From an uncultured Pelagibacteraceae bacterium (GTDB taxonomy: Bacteria > Pseudomonadota > Alphaproteobacteria > Pelagibacterales > Pelagibacteraceae): DNA of 64,000 bases. The DNA lies in NCBI GenBank assembly GCA_902571975.1, contig CACGED010000002.1:62001-126000 (forward strand), given 5' to 3'. Under the pieces are notes generated by a model, which was not told where the DNA came from, made no database searches, and saw only the letters and a list, made by a program, of their open reading frames with translations. Positions 35,912 to 45,250 of the stretch are shown one piece after another (position 1 is the first letter of the stretch; each line of letters opens with the position of its first letter). The translations under genes and the position numbers were made by a program.

Positions 35912-37726
35912 TTAATGTTGTTTTCCAAGTATGGTTTTACCACTTGGTACACGCACATCATCAACCATCTTCTGAGTAGCTGCGTCTGGTGCTGCAGTTA
36001 TTAAACTGACAACAATCATAGAAACTAAACTTACAGCTGCTCCAACTATTCCAAAAGTTAGTTGAGTTATGCCTAAGAACCCAGATCCACCACTTCGTAC
36101 CCAAACTAGATACGCAGTTCCTGAGATCAGTCCTAACAGCATTCCCGCAACAGCTCCTGGTGCATTAGCTCTCTTCCACCATACACCAAGTACAAGTGGG
36201 AAGAATAGTCCAGACATCGCAAAGTCAAAAGCCCAAATTACCGAACCTAGAATACCTTGTATCTCTAGTGCAGCAATTGTAGCTCCTGCAAAACCAATCA
36301 ATACAAGTAACACCCTTGCAACAATTAATCTTTTTGCAGTTTCAGCTTTTGGATTAATGATTTTGTAGTAAACATCATGTGATAACGCATTTGAAATAGC
36401 TAAAACTAATCCATCTGCAGTTGACATGGCAGCAGCCATACCTCCAGCAGCAACTAGTCCAGATATTACATAAGGTAATCCAGCAATTTCAGGTGTTGCT
36501 AATACAACAGCACTACCTTTCATAAAGAACTCATTAAGTTCGAGAGTTCCATTGCCATTAAAGTCACTTACAAACATCAACTTCGCTTGGTTCCAGTTTT
36601 GATACCAGTCAAGAGCTTGAACTTCAGTTATCGATTTACCGATAATTCCAGTAGCTAGATTAGGATCCATCAAAGAAATTTTTGATAGAGTAGCTAACAT
36701 TGGAGCTGAAGAGTAAAGTAGGAATATAAAGAATAACGACCAACCTACAGATCTTCTAGCTGTTCTTACACTTGGAGTAGTAAAGTATCTCATCATAACG
36801 TGAGGTAATGATGCTGTTCCTGCCATCATACAAACTGCTAATGATATAAATGCCCAAGGTGTTGCATTAACTGAAGAGTGCGGTTTGGTAATTCCCGCCA
36901 ATCCTTTTGGAACTGTAGCTAAATCTGCAGCTGAGTTTTTAACAAATCCAAATTGACCTTCAAGTTCTGCAATTCTTGCTACTTCGTCAGCTAACATGAA
37001 GTGAGGGAAGAAGCCTGCACCAATATTGTTACTTATCCAGAATACTGGAAGTAAATAAGCAATAATTAATACAATATATTGAGCAACTTGTGTCCAAGTT
37101 ACTGCTCTCATTCCACCAAGCATTGAGCACATCAAAATACTAGCTAGTCCAACGTAAACTGCAATTTCAAATGGAATATCTAAAGCAACAGAAGCAATTG
37201 TTCCTGTAGCATTAATTTGAGCAGTCACATAAGTGAATGATGCAACAGTTAAGACAATAACGGCACTAAATCTTGCTAAGTTACCACCGTAACGAGTTCC
37301 TATAAAATCTGGTACAGTATAACATCCAAATTTTCTAAGATATGGTGCTAACAAAGATGCAACTAGTACATATCCACCAGTCCATCCAACAAGCAGTGCC
37401 ATATAACCATAGCCTTTAAAATAAATACCACCTGCCATGGCTACAAAAGATGCACCAGACATCCAGTCTGCTGCAGTTGCCATTCCATTAAATACGGTAG
37501 GTACTTGCCTTCCAGCTACGTAATAAGCGTCTGTTTGAAGTGTTCTTGATAACCAACCAATTAAAGCATAAATCAAAACTGTAAAAGCAACAAAAAAGAT
37601 ACCAATCATTTTTGCGGACATTCCAGCTTGCTCAGCTATGGCCATTATGATGATAAATACTAGAAAACCTCCAGTATATATTCCATAGACCTTCGGTAGA
37701 TTATCTATAAATTTACCTTTTATCAT
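35912..37726 (-). CDS. Sodium:solute symporter (acetate-type, VC_2705 subfamily)
   Basis: A 604-residue inner-membrane transporter with about 13 helices. It has AYYVAGRQVPTVFNGMATAA near residue 67, ADWMSGASFVAMAGGIYFKG near 86 (sodium-site helix) and ASLPHVMMRYFTTPSVRTAR near 303. It belongs with ActP-like symporters that use a small DUF4212 partner, encoded 4 bp overlapping upstream. Residues 388-399, DFNGNGTLELNE, form a textbook EF-hand loop between membrane helices. Substrate is likely a short organic acid; acs across the divergent gene supports acetate, not proven. Confidence 0.85.
   Translation of the reverse strand: MIKGKFIDNLPKVYGIYTGGFLVFIIIMAIAEQAGMSAKMIGIFFVAFTVLIYALIGWLSRTLQTDAYYVAGRQVPTVFNGMATAADWMSGASFVAMAGGIYFKGYGYMALLVGWTGGYVLVASLLAPYLRKFGCYTVPDFIGTRYGGNLARFSAVIVLTVASFTYVTAQINATGTIASVALDIPFEIAVYVGLASILMCSMLGGMRAVTWTQVAQYIVLIIAYLLPVFWISNNIGAGFFPHFMLADEVARIAELEGQFGFVKNSAADLATVPKGLAGITKPHSSVNATPWAFISLAVCMMAGTASLPHVMMRYFTTPSVRTARRSVGWSLFFIFLLYSSAPMLATLSKISLMDPNLATGIIGKSITEVQALDWYQNWNQAKLMFVSDFNGNGTLELNEFFMKGSAVVLATPEIAGLPYVISGLVAAGGMAAAMSTADGLVLAISNALSHDVYYKIINPKAETAKRLIVARVLLVLIGFAGATIAALEIQGILGSVIWAFDFAMSGLFFPLVLGVWWKRANAPGAVAGMLLGLISGTAYLVWVRSGGSGFLGITQLTFGIVGAAVSLVSMIVVSLITAAPDAATQKMVDDVRVPSGKTILGKQH
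36530..36565 (-). other. EF-hand-like calcium loop within the symporter gene
   Basis: These 36 bases encode DFNGNGTLELNE. Ligand positions 1, 3, 5, 7, 9 and 12 are D, N, N, T, E and E, with glycine at 6 and a hydrophobic residue at 8, as in canonical EF-hands. The helices that would flank a full EF-hand are not obvious, so this may be a single calcium or other cation loop. Confidence 0.6.
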
Positions 37727-37989
37727 TGTTCACCCTCTCTTTCAGTAAATCCGAACTCATCATCAATTTTCTCTTGTCGACCGGCAAACCAGAAAATTAG
37801 TATGACGAAGATTGCAAGTGATCCCTGACATGTAAACCAATACGTTAAAGGATATCCAAATGGTCTAATGCTAGATTCTTGCATTTCGGCTCCGAAAAGA
37901 AAGATGCCAATTGAGAAAACAAACCAAATTGCTAATGTGACAAACAGCAAGTTTCTGGTTTTTTCCCAGTGTTGTTCTTGTTTTGACAT
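37723..37989 (-). CDS. Small subunit of sodium:solute symporter (DUF4212)
   Basis: An 88-residue two-helix membrane protein: WEKTRNLLFVTLAIWFVFSI, then GYPLTYWFTCQGSLAIFVIL with a charged tail. This is the DUF4212/TIGR03647 partner that precedes VC_2705-type symporters. It overlaps the transporter start by 4 bp. Its start has an unusually good Shine-Dalgarno for this AT-rich sequence, suggesting strong translation. Confidence 0.9.
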   Translation of the reverse strand: MSKQEQHWEKTRNLLFVTLAIWFVFSIGIFLFGAEMQESSIRPFGYPLTYWFTCQGSLAIFVILIFWFAGRQEKIDDEFGFTEREGEQ

Positions 37990-37998
37990 TTTTTCTCT

Positions 37999-38003
37999 CT
38001 CCT
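37999..38003 (-). promoter_or_regulatory. Strong ribosome binding site before the symporter small subunit
   Basis: AGGAG on the minus strand, 9 bases before the ATG at 37989. Most starts in this window lack a recognisable Shine-Dalgarno, so this site stands out and fixes the start. Confidence 0.6.
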
Positions 38004-38109
38004 ATAGGTTAAAGAAAGAATCATACCGATAATCAAACTTATTTAAACCCTTAAAAACACTCGATATTGTGTCATTTTTACATTATACATCAACATATTA
38101 GGTACATAA

Positions 38110-38736
38110 ATGGCCCTTAAATACAGATTCAACTTAAAAGATATAAATCTTCAAGATTTCAAAGTTTATTTAGTTGCAATGTTCAAAGGAATTTTGCCAA
38201 AGAAAAAAATAAAAAATATCGAAGACCTTGGGGAATTTATTCAGCAAAAATCAGCTTGGGTATCACAAGTTACTTTATATAACTATTTGAAAACTAGAAT
38301 GGGCACTAAATGGGTTCTACATTTCGATGATGAAACATTTTTAAAATCAATTAACACTGCCAAATGGAATATATATGCAATTTCGCTTCAAGATTTATCC
38401 TTTTACACAATTTCATATTTAAATGTTTTTTTTAATTATCAAGAAACCAATAAAGCTTCTGAAATTTATAATAATATTTTGGACAAAGAATTAGAGAATG
38501 GAATGCCTAAGGAAATTATTGATGAAGCGAGGGCTAGTTTTCAGAAAAGATTAGATAAAATTAAATGGGATGACTATTATAAGTCTTGGCCATTTAATGA
38601 AAGTGCTCTTGCATTGTATAATTGGGCTCCGGTGGCTACTGAACTAAAATCCATAGATAGAAAAATAGTCCTTAATTCTATGATTTTAAAATGGGACAAT
38701 ATTAAGGAAGAGTTTTCTAAACTAATAAAGATCTAG
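38110..38736 (+). CDS. Conserved hypothetical protein
   Basis: A 208-residue soluble protein without signal peptide or membrane helix; rich in aromatic residues ([40 protein letters not shown] near 48-67; [20 protein letters not shown] near 154-173). I recognise no catalytic motif. It is divergent from the symporter operon and convergent with acs, sharing the palindromic stop CTAG (38733-38736), so it lies in the middle of what looks like an acetate uptake and activation locus. Its function is unknown. Confidence 0.7.
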   Translation: MALKYRFNLKDINLQDFKVYLVAMFKGILPKKKIKNIEDLGEFIQQKSAWVSQVTLYNYLKTRMGTKWVLHFDDETFLKSINTAKWNIYAISLQDLSFYTISYLNVFFNYQETNKASEIYNNILDKELENGMPKEIIDEARASFQKRLDKIKWDDYYKSWPFNESALALYNWAPVATELKSIDRKIVLNSMILKWDNIKEEFSKLIKI

Positions 38737-40718
38737 ATATTTTTTCTATTATCGACCAAGCTTTCAACAACCGAAGGATCAGCTAAAGTGGTTGTATCTC
38801 CTAATTGACCATGTTCATTAGCAGCAATTTTTCGAAGAATTCTTCTCATTATTTTTCCAGATCTTGTTTTTGGAAGTCCAGGAGCAAATTGAATTAAGTC
38901 AGGAGTTGCTATTGGACCAATTTGTTTCCTTACCCAAAGTTTTAAGTCTCTTTCTAAATCAAGAGTGCTTTTTTCTCCAACATTTAAAGTTACATAGCAG
39001 TAAAGCCCATTTCCTTTTATGTCATGTGGATATCCAACCACTGCTGCTTCTGCCACCTTTGGATGAGCTACAAACGCGCTCTCAATTTCTGCAGTACCCA
39101 AATTATGTCCAGAAACAATAATTACATCATCTACTCTTCCTGTAATCCAATAGTATCCATCCTTATCTCTTCTGCAGCCATCACCTGTAAAATATTTTCC
39201 GTCAAACTGTGAAAAATAAGTATCTATAAATCTTTGATGGTCACCATACACACTTCTCATTTGTCCAGGCCATGATTGTGAAATACAAAGTCTACCTTGT
39301 GCTTCTCCTTTTAAAACTTTGCCATCTTTATCTAAGATTTCTGGTTTAATTCCATAAAATGGTTTTGTTGCAGAACCAGGTTTTAAATCTATGGCACCAG
39401 TTTGAGGACTGATCAAAATTCCACCTGTTTCTGTTTGCCACCAAGTATCAACGATAGGACATCTGCTATCACCAACAGTTTTATAGTACCACTCCCATGC
39501 TTCAGGATTAATTGGTTCACCCACAGTGCCTAGAAGTTTTAAAGTTTTTCTAGATGTTTTCTTTACAGGTTTATCACCTTCCCTCATTAAAGCTCTGATT
39601 GCCGTTGGTGCTGTATAAAAAATATTAACTTTATATTTATCAACTATTTGCCACCATCTAGATGTATCGGGATAAGTAGGTATTCCCTCAAACATAATTG
39701 TAGTTGCACCATTAGCAAGTGGACCATAAATAATATAACTATGTCCTGTAACCCAACCTATATCAGCCGTGCACCAGTAAATATCTTTAGGTTTATAATT
39801 AAAAATATATTGGTGAGTCATTGATGCATAAACCATATATCCGCCAGTTGTATGTAGTACACCTTTTGGTTTCCCAGTTGAACCAGATGTGTAAAGAATG
39901 AATAATGGATCCTCAGCATTCATTTCCTCAGGCTCACATTTTGCTGAAACTTTACTTGTCATTTTGTGATACCAAACATCACGATCATTAAACCAATCAA
40001 TTTTTTTTGTACCTGTTCTCTTTACAACAACACATTTCTTTACGTTGGGACAGCTCTGCAAAGCTTCATCTGTAATAGATTTTAAAGGAATTGTTTTGCC
40101 GCCTCTCACACCTTCATCTGCAGTTATCACATAATCAGATTCGCAATCATTAATTCTACCTGAAATACTATCTGGTGAAAAACCTCCAAATATTATGGAG
40201 TGAACTGCACCTATTCTAGCACATGCAAGCATTGTGTAGGCAAGTTCTGGTATCATAGTAAGATAAATAGTTACTCTATCACCCTTTTGAACTCCCAAAT
40301 TTTTTAATCCATTTGCTGCTTTTGAAACTTCTTTATGAAGTTCTTTATATGTAATTTTTTTTTGAACTTTAGGATCGTCTCCTACCCAAATAATTGCAGT
40401 TTTGTTAGCATTCTTTTTAAGATGCCTATCAATGCAATTCGCTGAGGCATTTAAAGTACCATCATAGAACCATTTGATATGTACATCATCTTTACTATAT
40501 TTAACGTCTTTAATTTTTTTATAAGGTTTAATCCAATTAATTCTTTTTCCTTCCTTTTTCCAAAATCCATCATTGTCTTTAATCGACTCATTATATTTCT
40601 TTATATATTGTGATTTATTAACTGTAGCTTTACTTATCCATTCTTTCTGAGTTTTATAAATTGTCTCTTTAGGTTTTTTAGAGGTTACTTTTTTTTTTAC
40701 TTTTTTTTTCTTAGGCAT
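38733..40718 (-). CDS. acs: Acetyl-CoA synthetase
   Basis: A 661-residue ANL-superfamily enzyme making acetyl-CoA from acetate, ATP and CoA. It has the AMP-binding loop [20 protein letters not shown] near 274-293, [10 protein letters not shown] near 424-433, [20 protein letters not shown] near 517-536, and the regulatory lysine in [14 protein letters not shown] near 625. The first 17 residues ([16 protein letters not shown]) are a lysine-rich tail not usual for Acs. The ATG overlaps the upstream EVE gene stop by 8 bp. Confidence 0.96.
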   Translation of the reverse strand: MPKKKKVKKKVTSKKPKETIYKTQKEWISKATVNKSQYIKKYNESIKDNDGFWKKEGKRINWIKPYKKIKDVKYSKDDVHIKWFYDGTLNASANCIDRHLKKNANKTAIIWVGDDPKVQKKITYKELHKEVSKAANGLKNLGVQKGDRVTIYLTMIPELAYTMLACARIGAVHSIIFGGFSPDSISGRINDCESDYVITADEGVRGGKTIPLKSITDEALQSCPNVKKCVVVKRTGTKKIDWFNDRDVWYHKMTSKVSAKCEPEEMNAEDPLFILYTSGSTGKPKGVLHTTGGYMVYASMTHQYIFNYKPKDIYWCTADIGWVTGHSYIIYGPLANGATTIMFEGIPTYPDTSRWWQIVDKYKVNIFYTAPTAIRALMREGDKPVKKTSRKTLKLLGTVGEPINPEAWEWYYKTVGDSRCPIVDTWWQTETGGILISPQTGAIDLKPGSATKPFYGIKPEILDKDGKVLKGEAQGRLCISQSWPGQMRSVYGDHQRFIDTYFSQFDGKYFTGDGCRRDKDGYYWITGRVDDVIIVSGHNLGTAEIESAFVAHPKVAEAAVVGYPHDIKGNGLYCYVTLNVGEKSTLDLERDLKLWVRKQIGPIATPDLIQFAPGLPKTRSGKIMRRILRKIAANEHGQLGDTTTLADPSVVESLVDNRKNI

Positions 40719-41145
40719 GAATTTTTTTTTGATTAATTCTACCCATCTTCAAAATTATTTTCCAGCTTTTAGTATCAATTGGCATAACAGACAGTCTACT
40801 TTGTCTAATTAGAGATAAGTTCTCTAAAGCCTTAGTTTTTTTGATGTTTTTAAGTGTTACAGGATTTTGAAGTTTACTTTTAAATCTAACTTTAACTGCA
40901 ACAAACCTTTTTTCCTTATCTGTTGGATCAATGAATGCCGTTCTAATAACCTCTACTATACCAACTATTTCTTTCCCAATATTTGAGTGATAAAAAAAAC
41001 AAAGATCTCCTTTTCCCATTTTTTTTAAGTTATTTGCTGCTTGATAATTTCTTACACCATCCCAGTCGGCTCCTTTTTCTCCAGCTTTGATTTGTTGATC
41101 AATCGACCAAACATCAGGCTCAGATTTCATTAACCAGTACTGCAT
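40711..41145 (-). CDS. EVE domain protein
   Basis: A 144-residue stand-alone EVE (PUA-like) protein: [20 protein letters not shown] (residues 3-22), [20 protein letters not shown] near 27-46, [19 protein letters not shown] near 48-66. EVE domains bind modified bases in DNA or RNA; the cellular target of this one is not known. The 5' third of the gene is present a second time as a truncated copy at 42153-42281, on the far side of the SGNH gene. Confidence 0.92.
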   Translation of the reverse strand: MQYWLMKSEPDVWSIDQQIKAGEKGADWDGVRNYQAANNLKKMGKGDLCFFYHSNIGKEIVGIVEVIRTAFIDPTDKEKRFVAVKVRFKSKLQNPVTLKNIKKTKALENLSLIRQSRLSVMPIDTKSWKIILKMGRINQKKIHA

Positions 41146-41163
41146 TTATTTAATTTCCATTTT

Positions 41164-42156
41164 TTAGTTATTTTCAAAATTATAAATTTTCATCAAATAA
41201 TCATTAATTATCGAAGCTGTTAAATTATTTCCTTTAAGTGTTTGGTGTATTCGATCACAAAAAAGTTTTTCATTCTTATAATTTTTAAGAACTTTTGAAG
41301 CTTCTTCCTCTGTCTTAAAGTAAAATACTCCATATTTCTCTGATAATTTTTCAGCAGAATTAAACCAATAATCATAAAATTCTATGTGCAGTATCTCACC
41401 AGAGGATTCAATACCAAATAGAGAAATAATGTGAAAATCAATATCGTAACGTTTTGCAAAATTAATTGCGTTAATTGTATTTTGCTCATACTTTTTTATA
41501 CTTTTTTCATAGTTTAGGCTCTCGATTTGTTCACCGATTATGTTTGGCTGGTAACCAATTATTTTGAAAGTTATTCTTTCAATTAGATCGTTAAGTAAAA
41601 AATAAAAGACTGAATTTAATTTTAAAGTATAATCTATTCTTTTCATAAGTTTAAGTTTAGATTTATCTATTGGTCCAAAATTAAATTGGTCATTATATTT
41701 TCCGGCCCATAGTATAATATCAGGTTTTTCTTTTAAGTTTTGATCATACAAAATATCAATAGCATAGTTGGTCGAATTACCTTTTTTTCCAAAGTTTTTT
41801 ACTATTATAGATTTATTTAAATTTGATAATTCATCTGGCCAAGAGGACGTATAGTGACCACACTTAGGTTCGTCTCCTTCAGTAGTAGATCCACCAAAAG
41901 TCCATATATCTATTCTTTCAGATTTATTATAATTTTTTTTTGTTTTTTTAAACTTCTTAGAGTTGTTTGCATAAAGCAAAAAGTCAAATTCAGATAAATC
42001 ATTTATTCTAAAAATTATAGTTTTATTAAATCCATAGCTATAAATAACTTTATTTTTAGTAATAATAAAAACTAAGGACCTTGAAAATAATTCAATTAAT
42101 AAAAAAAATAAAAAAAAAATTAAAAATAAAAAAAAAATTTTTTTTGAAGCTTTCAT
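41164..42156 (-). CDS. Membrane-anchored SGNH/GDSL hydrolase-like protein
   Basis: A 330-residue protein with one N-terminal membrane helix (residues 8-25) and an SGNH fold facing the periplasm. Block I is IWTFGGSTTEGDE near 84-96 with the nucleophile serine, block II is NFGKKGNSTNYAID, block III is IILWAGKYND near 144-153, and block V is FCDRIHQTLKGN near 301 with the Asp-x-x-His pair. Likely an esterase or O-acetyl-transfer-type enzyme acting on glycans. Its ATG overlaps the stop of the truncated EVE copy (ATGA). It looks inserted before the complete EVE gene. Confidence 0.72.
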   Translation of the reverse strand: MKASKKIFFLFLIFFLFFLLIELFSRSLVFIITKNKVIYSYGFNKTIIFRINDLSEFDFLLYANNSKKFKKTKKNYNKSERIDIWTFGGSTTEGDEPKCGHYTSSWPDELSNLNKSIIVKNFGKKGNSTNYAIDILYDQNLKEKPDIILWAGKYNDQFNFGPIDKSKLKLMKRIDYTLKLNSVFYFLLNDLIERITFKIIGYQPNIIGEQIESLNYEKSIKKYEQNTINAINFAKRYDIDFHIISLFGIESSGEILHIEFYDYWFNSAEKLSEKYGVFYFKTEEEASKVLKNYKNEKLFCDRIHQTLKGNNLTASIINDYLMKIYNFENN

Positions 42157-42281
42157 TTTATTAAATTATTAAGAGCTTGATAATTTCTTACACCATCCCA
42201 AGAAACTCTTTTTTTCCCAGCTTTTTTTTGTTGATTAATTGACCATACATTAGGTTCGGATTTTAATAACCAGTACTTCAT
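42153..42281 (-). pseudogene. Truncated second copy of the EVE gene (5' end only)
   Basis: Minus-strand reading from the ATG at 42281 gives 42 residues, MKYWLLKSEPNVWSINQQ..., ending NYQALNNLIK then TGA. Aligned without gaps to the first 42 residues of the EVE protein at 40711-41145, 31 are identical, including WSI and WDGVRNYQA. The rest of the domain is missing. It begins 4 bp after the FkbM gene and its TGA overlaps the SGNH start. Most simply it is the remnant left when the SGNH gene entered in front of the EVE gene with duplication of the target's 5' end. Confidence 0.88.
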
Positions 42282-42285
42282 TAAA

Positions 42286-43098
42286 TTATTTATTTAAAAG
42301 ATTATAAGCTTCATTTGTAACATACCAACCATCAAAAGCTGTTAAACTAGCCAATACTCTAACATAGCCATTTGAAAGCATCAGTTGGTTAATTTTAGTT
42401 TGATACTCTGTAAAGTTATGTTCAATAGTAAAAACTATAGGTCTATATTTTTTAAAATCGAAAGACTTTAAAATTTCATATTCTGATCCCTCTGTATCTA
42501 TGGATATATAAGATGGTGATTTTGAACTAAATGACTTCTCAATTACATCATTTAAAGAAATAGATTTTATGGAAACAATTTTTCCATTTCGTGTCCTTTC
42601 TCTTGTATTGCCAGGCATCGAAATTTTATCACTTTCTTTAAAATCATTAATTGTCGAAAGAACTCCAACATCTGAAACAAAAAAATCTAAATTTTCATTA
42701 CTTCTAGACCAAATACATTCAGTAATTATTTTATTATTTGGTCTATTTTTTTTTAACTCCACATGCCATTGTGGACTTGGCTCTGATAAGTAGCCACTCC
42801 AATTCATATTTTTTTCAAGAATATATGTGTTAGATAAATCTATTCCATTTGTTGCTCCAAATTCTAAAAAAGATTTTTCATATTCATCCCCAATTACAAA
42901 AGATGCAAATACATCTTGATATAATTGTGATTTAATTTCATCAATATTTTTAATGTGTTCTATAAAATTTGATAAAAGTTTATCGTCTTTATCATTAATC
43001 ATATTCTTTTTGTAAGCTTGTTCTAATATTTTATGATGGTTTAAATTATTTTGCTTTACATAAGAAGCTGTTACAAAAAAATTTACCTTATTTTGCAT
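42286..43098 (-). CDS. FkbM family methyltransferase
   Basis: A 270-residue SAM-dependent methyltransferase. Motif I is KSFLEFGATNGIDLSNTY near 74-91, then NWSGYLSEPSP near 98. The FkbM signature is PSYISIDTEGSEYEILKSFD near 195-214, followed by IVFTIEHNFTEYQ. It is of a different subgroup from the FkbM gene at 9144. Substrate probably a glycan or small metabolite. It sits between the small basic ORF and the EVE fragment, in the accessory segment inserted behind tsaD. Confidence 0.82.
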   Translation of the reverse strand: MQNKVNFFVTASYVKQNNLNHHKILEQAYKKNMINDKDDKLLSNFIEHIKNIDEIKSQLYQDVFASFVIGDEYEKSFLEFGATNGIDLSNTYILEKNMNWSGYLSEPSPQWHVELKKNRPNNKIITECIWSRSNENLDFFVSDVGVLSTINDFKESDKISMPGNTRERTRNGKIVSIKSISLNDVIEKSFSSKSPSYISIDTEGSEYEILKSFDFKKYRPIVFTIEHNFTEYQTKINQLMLSNGYVRVLASLTAFDGWYVTNEAYNLLNK

Positions 43099-43210
43099 GT
43101 TTATTTTTTTTTCTCTCTTTTTTATTTTTTCTTCTTTCTTTAAAAGATAGCTTTGCTTTCTTCATTACGCTTGAGTCTTTAAAAGATTTACCACTATATC
43201 TTTTTGACAT
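43088..43210 (-). CDS. Small basic protein (40 residues)
   Basis: Minus-strand frame starting directly after the tsaD stop and ending 11 bp inside the FkbM gene. The protein, MSKRYSGKSFKDSSVMKKAK..., is about 45 percent Lys+Arg by count of the printed sequence, with a KERRKNKKERKKNKHAK end. Exact abutment to tsaD suggests a real translated gene. Such composition fits nucleic acid or ribosome binding, comparable in place and character to rpsU beside tsaD in other bacteria, but it has no visible S21 motif. Function unknown. Confidence 0.6.
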   Translation of the reverse strand: MSKRYSGKSFKDSSVMKKAKLSFKERRKNKKERKKNKHAK

Positions 43211-44284
43211 TTATAATCTAACTCCTGCTCCTTTTAAAAACTTTGCTTTTTCGTCAAGTGGTAGTCTTGGACTTGCAGGAAGATCTAAATTATCAAATTT
43301 CTTGATTTTATACTTTTCAAGACCAACTAGTGCAATCATGGCTGCATTATCCCCACATAATTTTGGTTCAGGGAAGATTGGTCTAAAATCATTCTTCTTA
43401 CATACTTTTATTAATTTTTTTCTAATACCTTTATTAGCAGCAACACCTCCAGCTATAACAAAAGTTTTACTTTTCATTTTGCTAATTTTTTTGAATTCAT
43501 CAAAGGCTATTTGTGTTTTTATGTCTAAAATTTCTTCAATTGTTTTTTGAAAAGATGCTGCAAGATCATATTTCTCTTGCTTGGACTTTATAGTGCTGGA
43601 TATCTTTAAAATCGCTGTTTTAAGACCTGCAAATGATAAATTACATCCCCCTTTATTTATAATTGGTTTAGGAAGTTTAAATTTATTTGCATCTCCCTGC
43701 TTCGCAAAACTTTCTAACTTTGGTCCTCCAGGAAATTCAATACCTAAAAGTTTTGCTGTTTTGTCAAATGCTTCTCCTAAAGCATCATCAATTGTTGTTC
43801 CTAATCTTTTATATTTTCCAAGTCCATTCACACTAAGGTATTGTGTATGTCCTCCTGAAATTAATAATAATAAATATGGGAAATCTAAGGTTGTACTAAG
43901 TTTTGGACTTAAGGCATGCCCTTCAAGATGGTTTACACCAATAAAAGGTATATTTAGGCTTGCAGATAATGCTTTACCGAAATTTAAACCAACAGTAAGA
44001 CAAACAATTAAGCCTGGTCCAGATGTTGAAGCAATTGCAGAAACATCATTTAAATTAACACCGCTTTCATTAATTGCTTTTTTTGCAATTAAATCAATTT
44101 TTTCAACATGAGATCGTGCTGCAAGCTCAGGAACCACACCTCCAAATTCTTTATGAATATCAAATTGACTTGAAACTATATTAGATAATATTTTTATCTT
44201 ACCGTTTTTATCTTCTTCTATGATTGATACTGCTGTTTCATCGCAACTTGTCTCAATTCCAAGGATTATTTTTTTTTCATTCAT
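43211..44284 (-). CDS. tsaD: tRNA N6-adenosine threonylcarbamoyltransferase TsaD
   Basis: A 357-residue ASKHA-fold protein. It shows ILGIETSCDETAVSIIE (residues 7-23), GGVVPELAARSHVE near 48, the metal-binding GVNHLEGHALSP near 114-125 (two histidines), LLLISGGHTQYL near 136, and FVIAGGVAANKGIRKKL near 271. With TsaB, TsaC and TsaE it makes t6A37 in ANN-decoding tRNAs. It diverges from hemC across 53 bp, a standard alphaproteobacterial arrangement. Confidence 0.97.
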   Translation of the reverse strand: MNEKKIILGIETSCDETAVSIIEEDKNGKIKILSNIVSSQFDIHKEFGGVVPELAARSHVEKIDLIAKKAINESGVNLNDVSAIASTSGPGLIVCLTVGLNFGKALSASLNIPFIGVNHLEGHALSPKLSTTLDFPYLLLLISGGHTQYLSVNGLGKYKRLGTTIDDALGEAFDKTAKLLGIEFPGGPKLESFAKQGDANKFKLPKPIINKGGCNLSFAGLKTAILKISSTIKSKQEKYDLAASFQKTIEEILDIKTQIAFDEFKKISKMKSKTFVIAGGVAANKGIRKKLIKVCKKNDFRPIFPEPKLCGDNAAMIALVGLEKYKIKKFDNLDLPASPRLPLDEKAKFLKGAGVRL

Positions 44285-44337
44285 AAATATTTATAATTAA
44301 TACAATTAAACTATAAGAATGTAATAAAAATAAGAAT

Positions 44338-45249
44338 ATGAAAAAGGATAAAATTATTATTGGCACTCGAGGAAGTCAGTTAGCTCAAATTTATACCGAA
44401 AAAGTGATAAACCATCTTAAAAAAGTTTCATCGACCCACATAGAAACAAAAAAAATAGTCACAAGTGGAGATGAAAACCAAAAAGATAGGCTGTCAAACA
44501 TTGGAGGAAAAGGATTATTTTCAAAAAAAATTGAAATAGAATTAATTAATAATAATATTGATATAGCTGTTCATGCTTTAAAAGATATGCCATCGATTGA
44601 AACAGAGGGACTAATAACAAATTTTTATTTAAAAAGAAATTCGCCTAATGAAATTTTTATTAGCAATAACAATATTAAGTTCCAAGACCTTAAACCTAAT
44701 TCAATAATTGGTACTTCTTCTTACAGGAGAGAATATCAATTAAAAAGTATTAGATCAGATCTGAATTATAAATTAATAAGAGGAAATGTGGATACTAGGA
44801 TAAAGAAATTAGAGAATGGAGATTACGATGCAATTTTACTTTCTAAAGCTGGCATTGAAGCTTTAGGGTTGACAAATAAAATTACACATGAATTTAATAC
44901 TGAGGAACTAATACCATGTGCTGGACAAGGTATTATTGCCATACAATGTAGAGAAAACGATCAAGAAATAATAAATATCTTAGAAAAAATAAATGATGAT
45001 CAATCGAGAATAATCGCAAATGCTGAAAGAAAAATCTTAAAAATACTCGAGGGTGACTGTGATACAGCGGTTGGTGTGTATGCAAAGATTGATAAAGATC
45101 TTGTAAATATAAAAGCTGAACTTTTTTCAGTAGATGGCAAACAAAGATTTTTTGTTGAAGAAAGTGAAAATAAAACAATGGTTAAAGATTTAAGTATTAA
45201 GATTGGAGAAAAATTAAAATCAGAGTCAAAGGGATCTTATAAAAGGTAA
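44338..45249 (+). CDS. hemC: Hydroxymethylbilane synthase (porphobilinogen deaminase)
   Basis: A 303-residue enzyme linking four porphobilinogens into hydroxymethylbilane. IIIGTRGSQLAQIYTEKVI near 5-23, VHALKDMPS near 80 with the catalytic Asp, IIGTSSYRREYQL near 122, RGNVDTRIKKLENGDYDAIL near 144, and the dipyrromethane cofactor cysteine in EGDCDTAVGVYA near 236. It is followed one base later by hemD; together with hemE, hemH and hemJ elsewhere in the window, half of the heme pathway is present. Confidence 0.97.
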   Translation: MKKDKIIIGTRGSQLAQIYTEKVINHLKKVSSTHIETKKIVTSGDENQKDRLSNIGGKGLFSKKIEIELINNNIDIAVHALKDMPSIETEGLITNFYLKRNSPNEIFISNNNIKFQDLKPNSIIGTSSYRREYQLKSIRSDLNYKLIRGNVDTRIKKLENGDYDAILLSKAGIEALGLTNKITHEFNTEELIPCAGQGIIAIQCRENDQEIINILEKINDDQSRIIANAERKILKILEGDCDTAVGVYAKIDKDLVNIKAELFSVDGKQRFFVEESENKTMVKDLSIKIGEKLKSESKGSYKR

Positions 45250-45250
45250 A

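Noticed and set aside
37990-38109. Promoter hexamers in the divergent gap before the symporter operon
   Set aside because: Several partial -10/-35 matches exist but none with good spacing in either direction.
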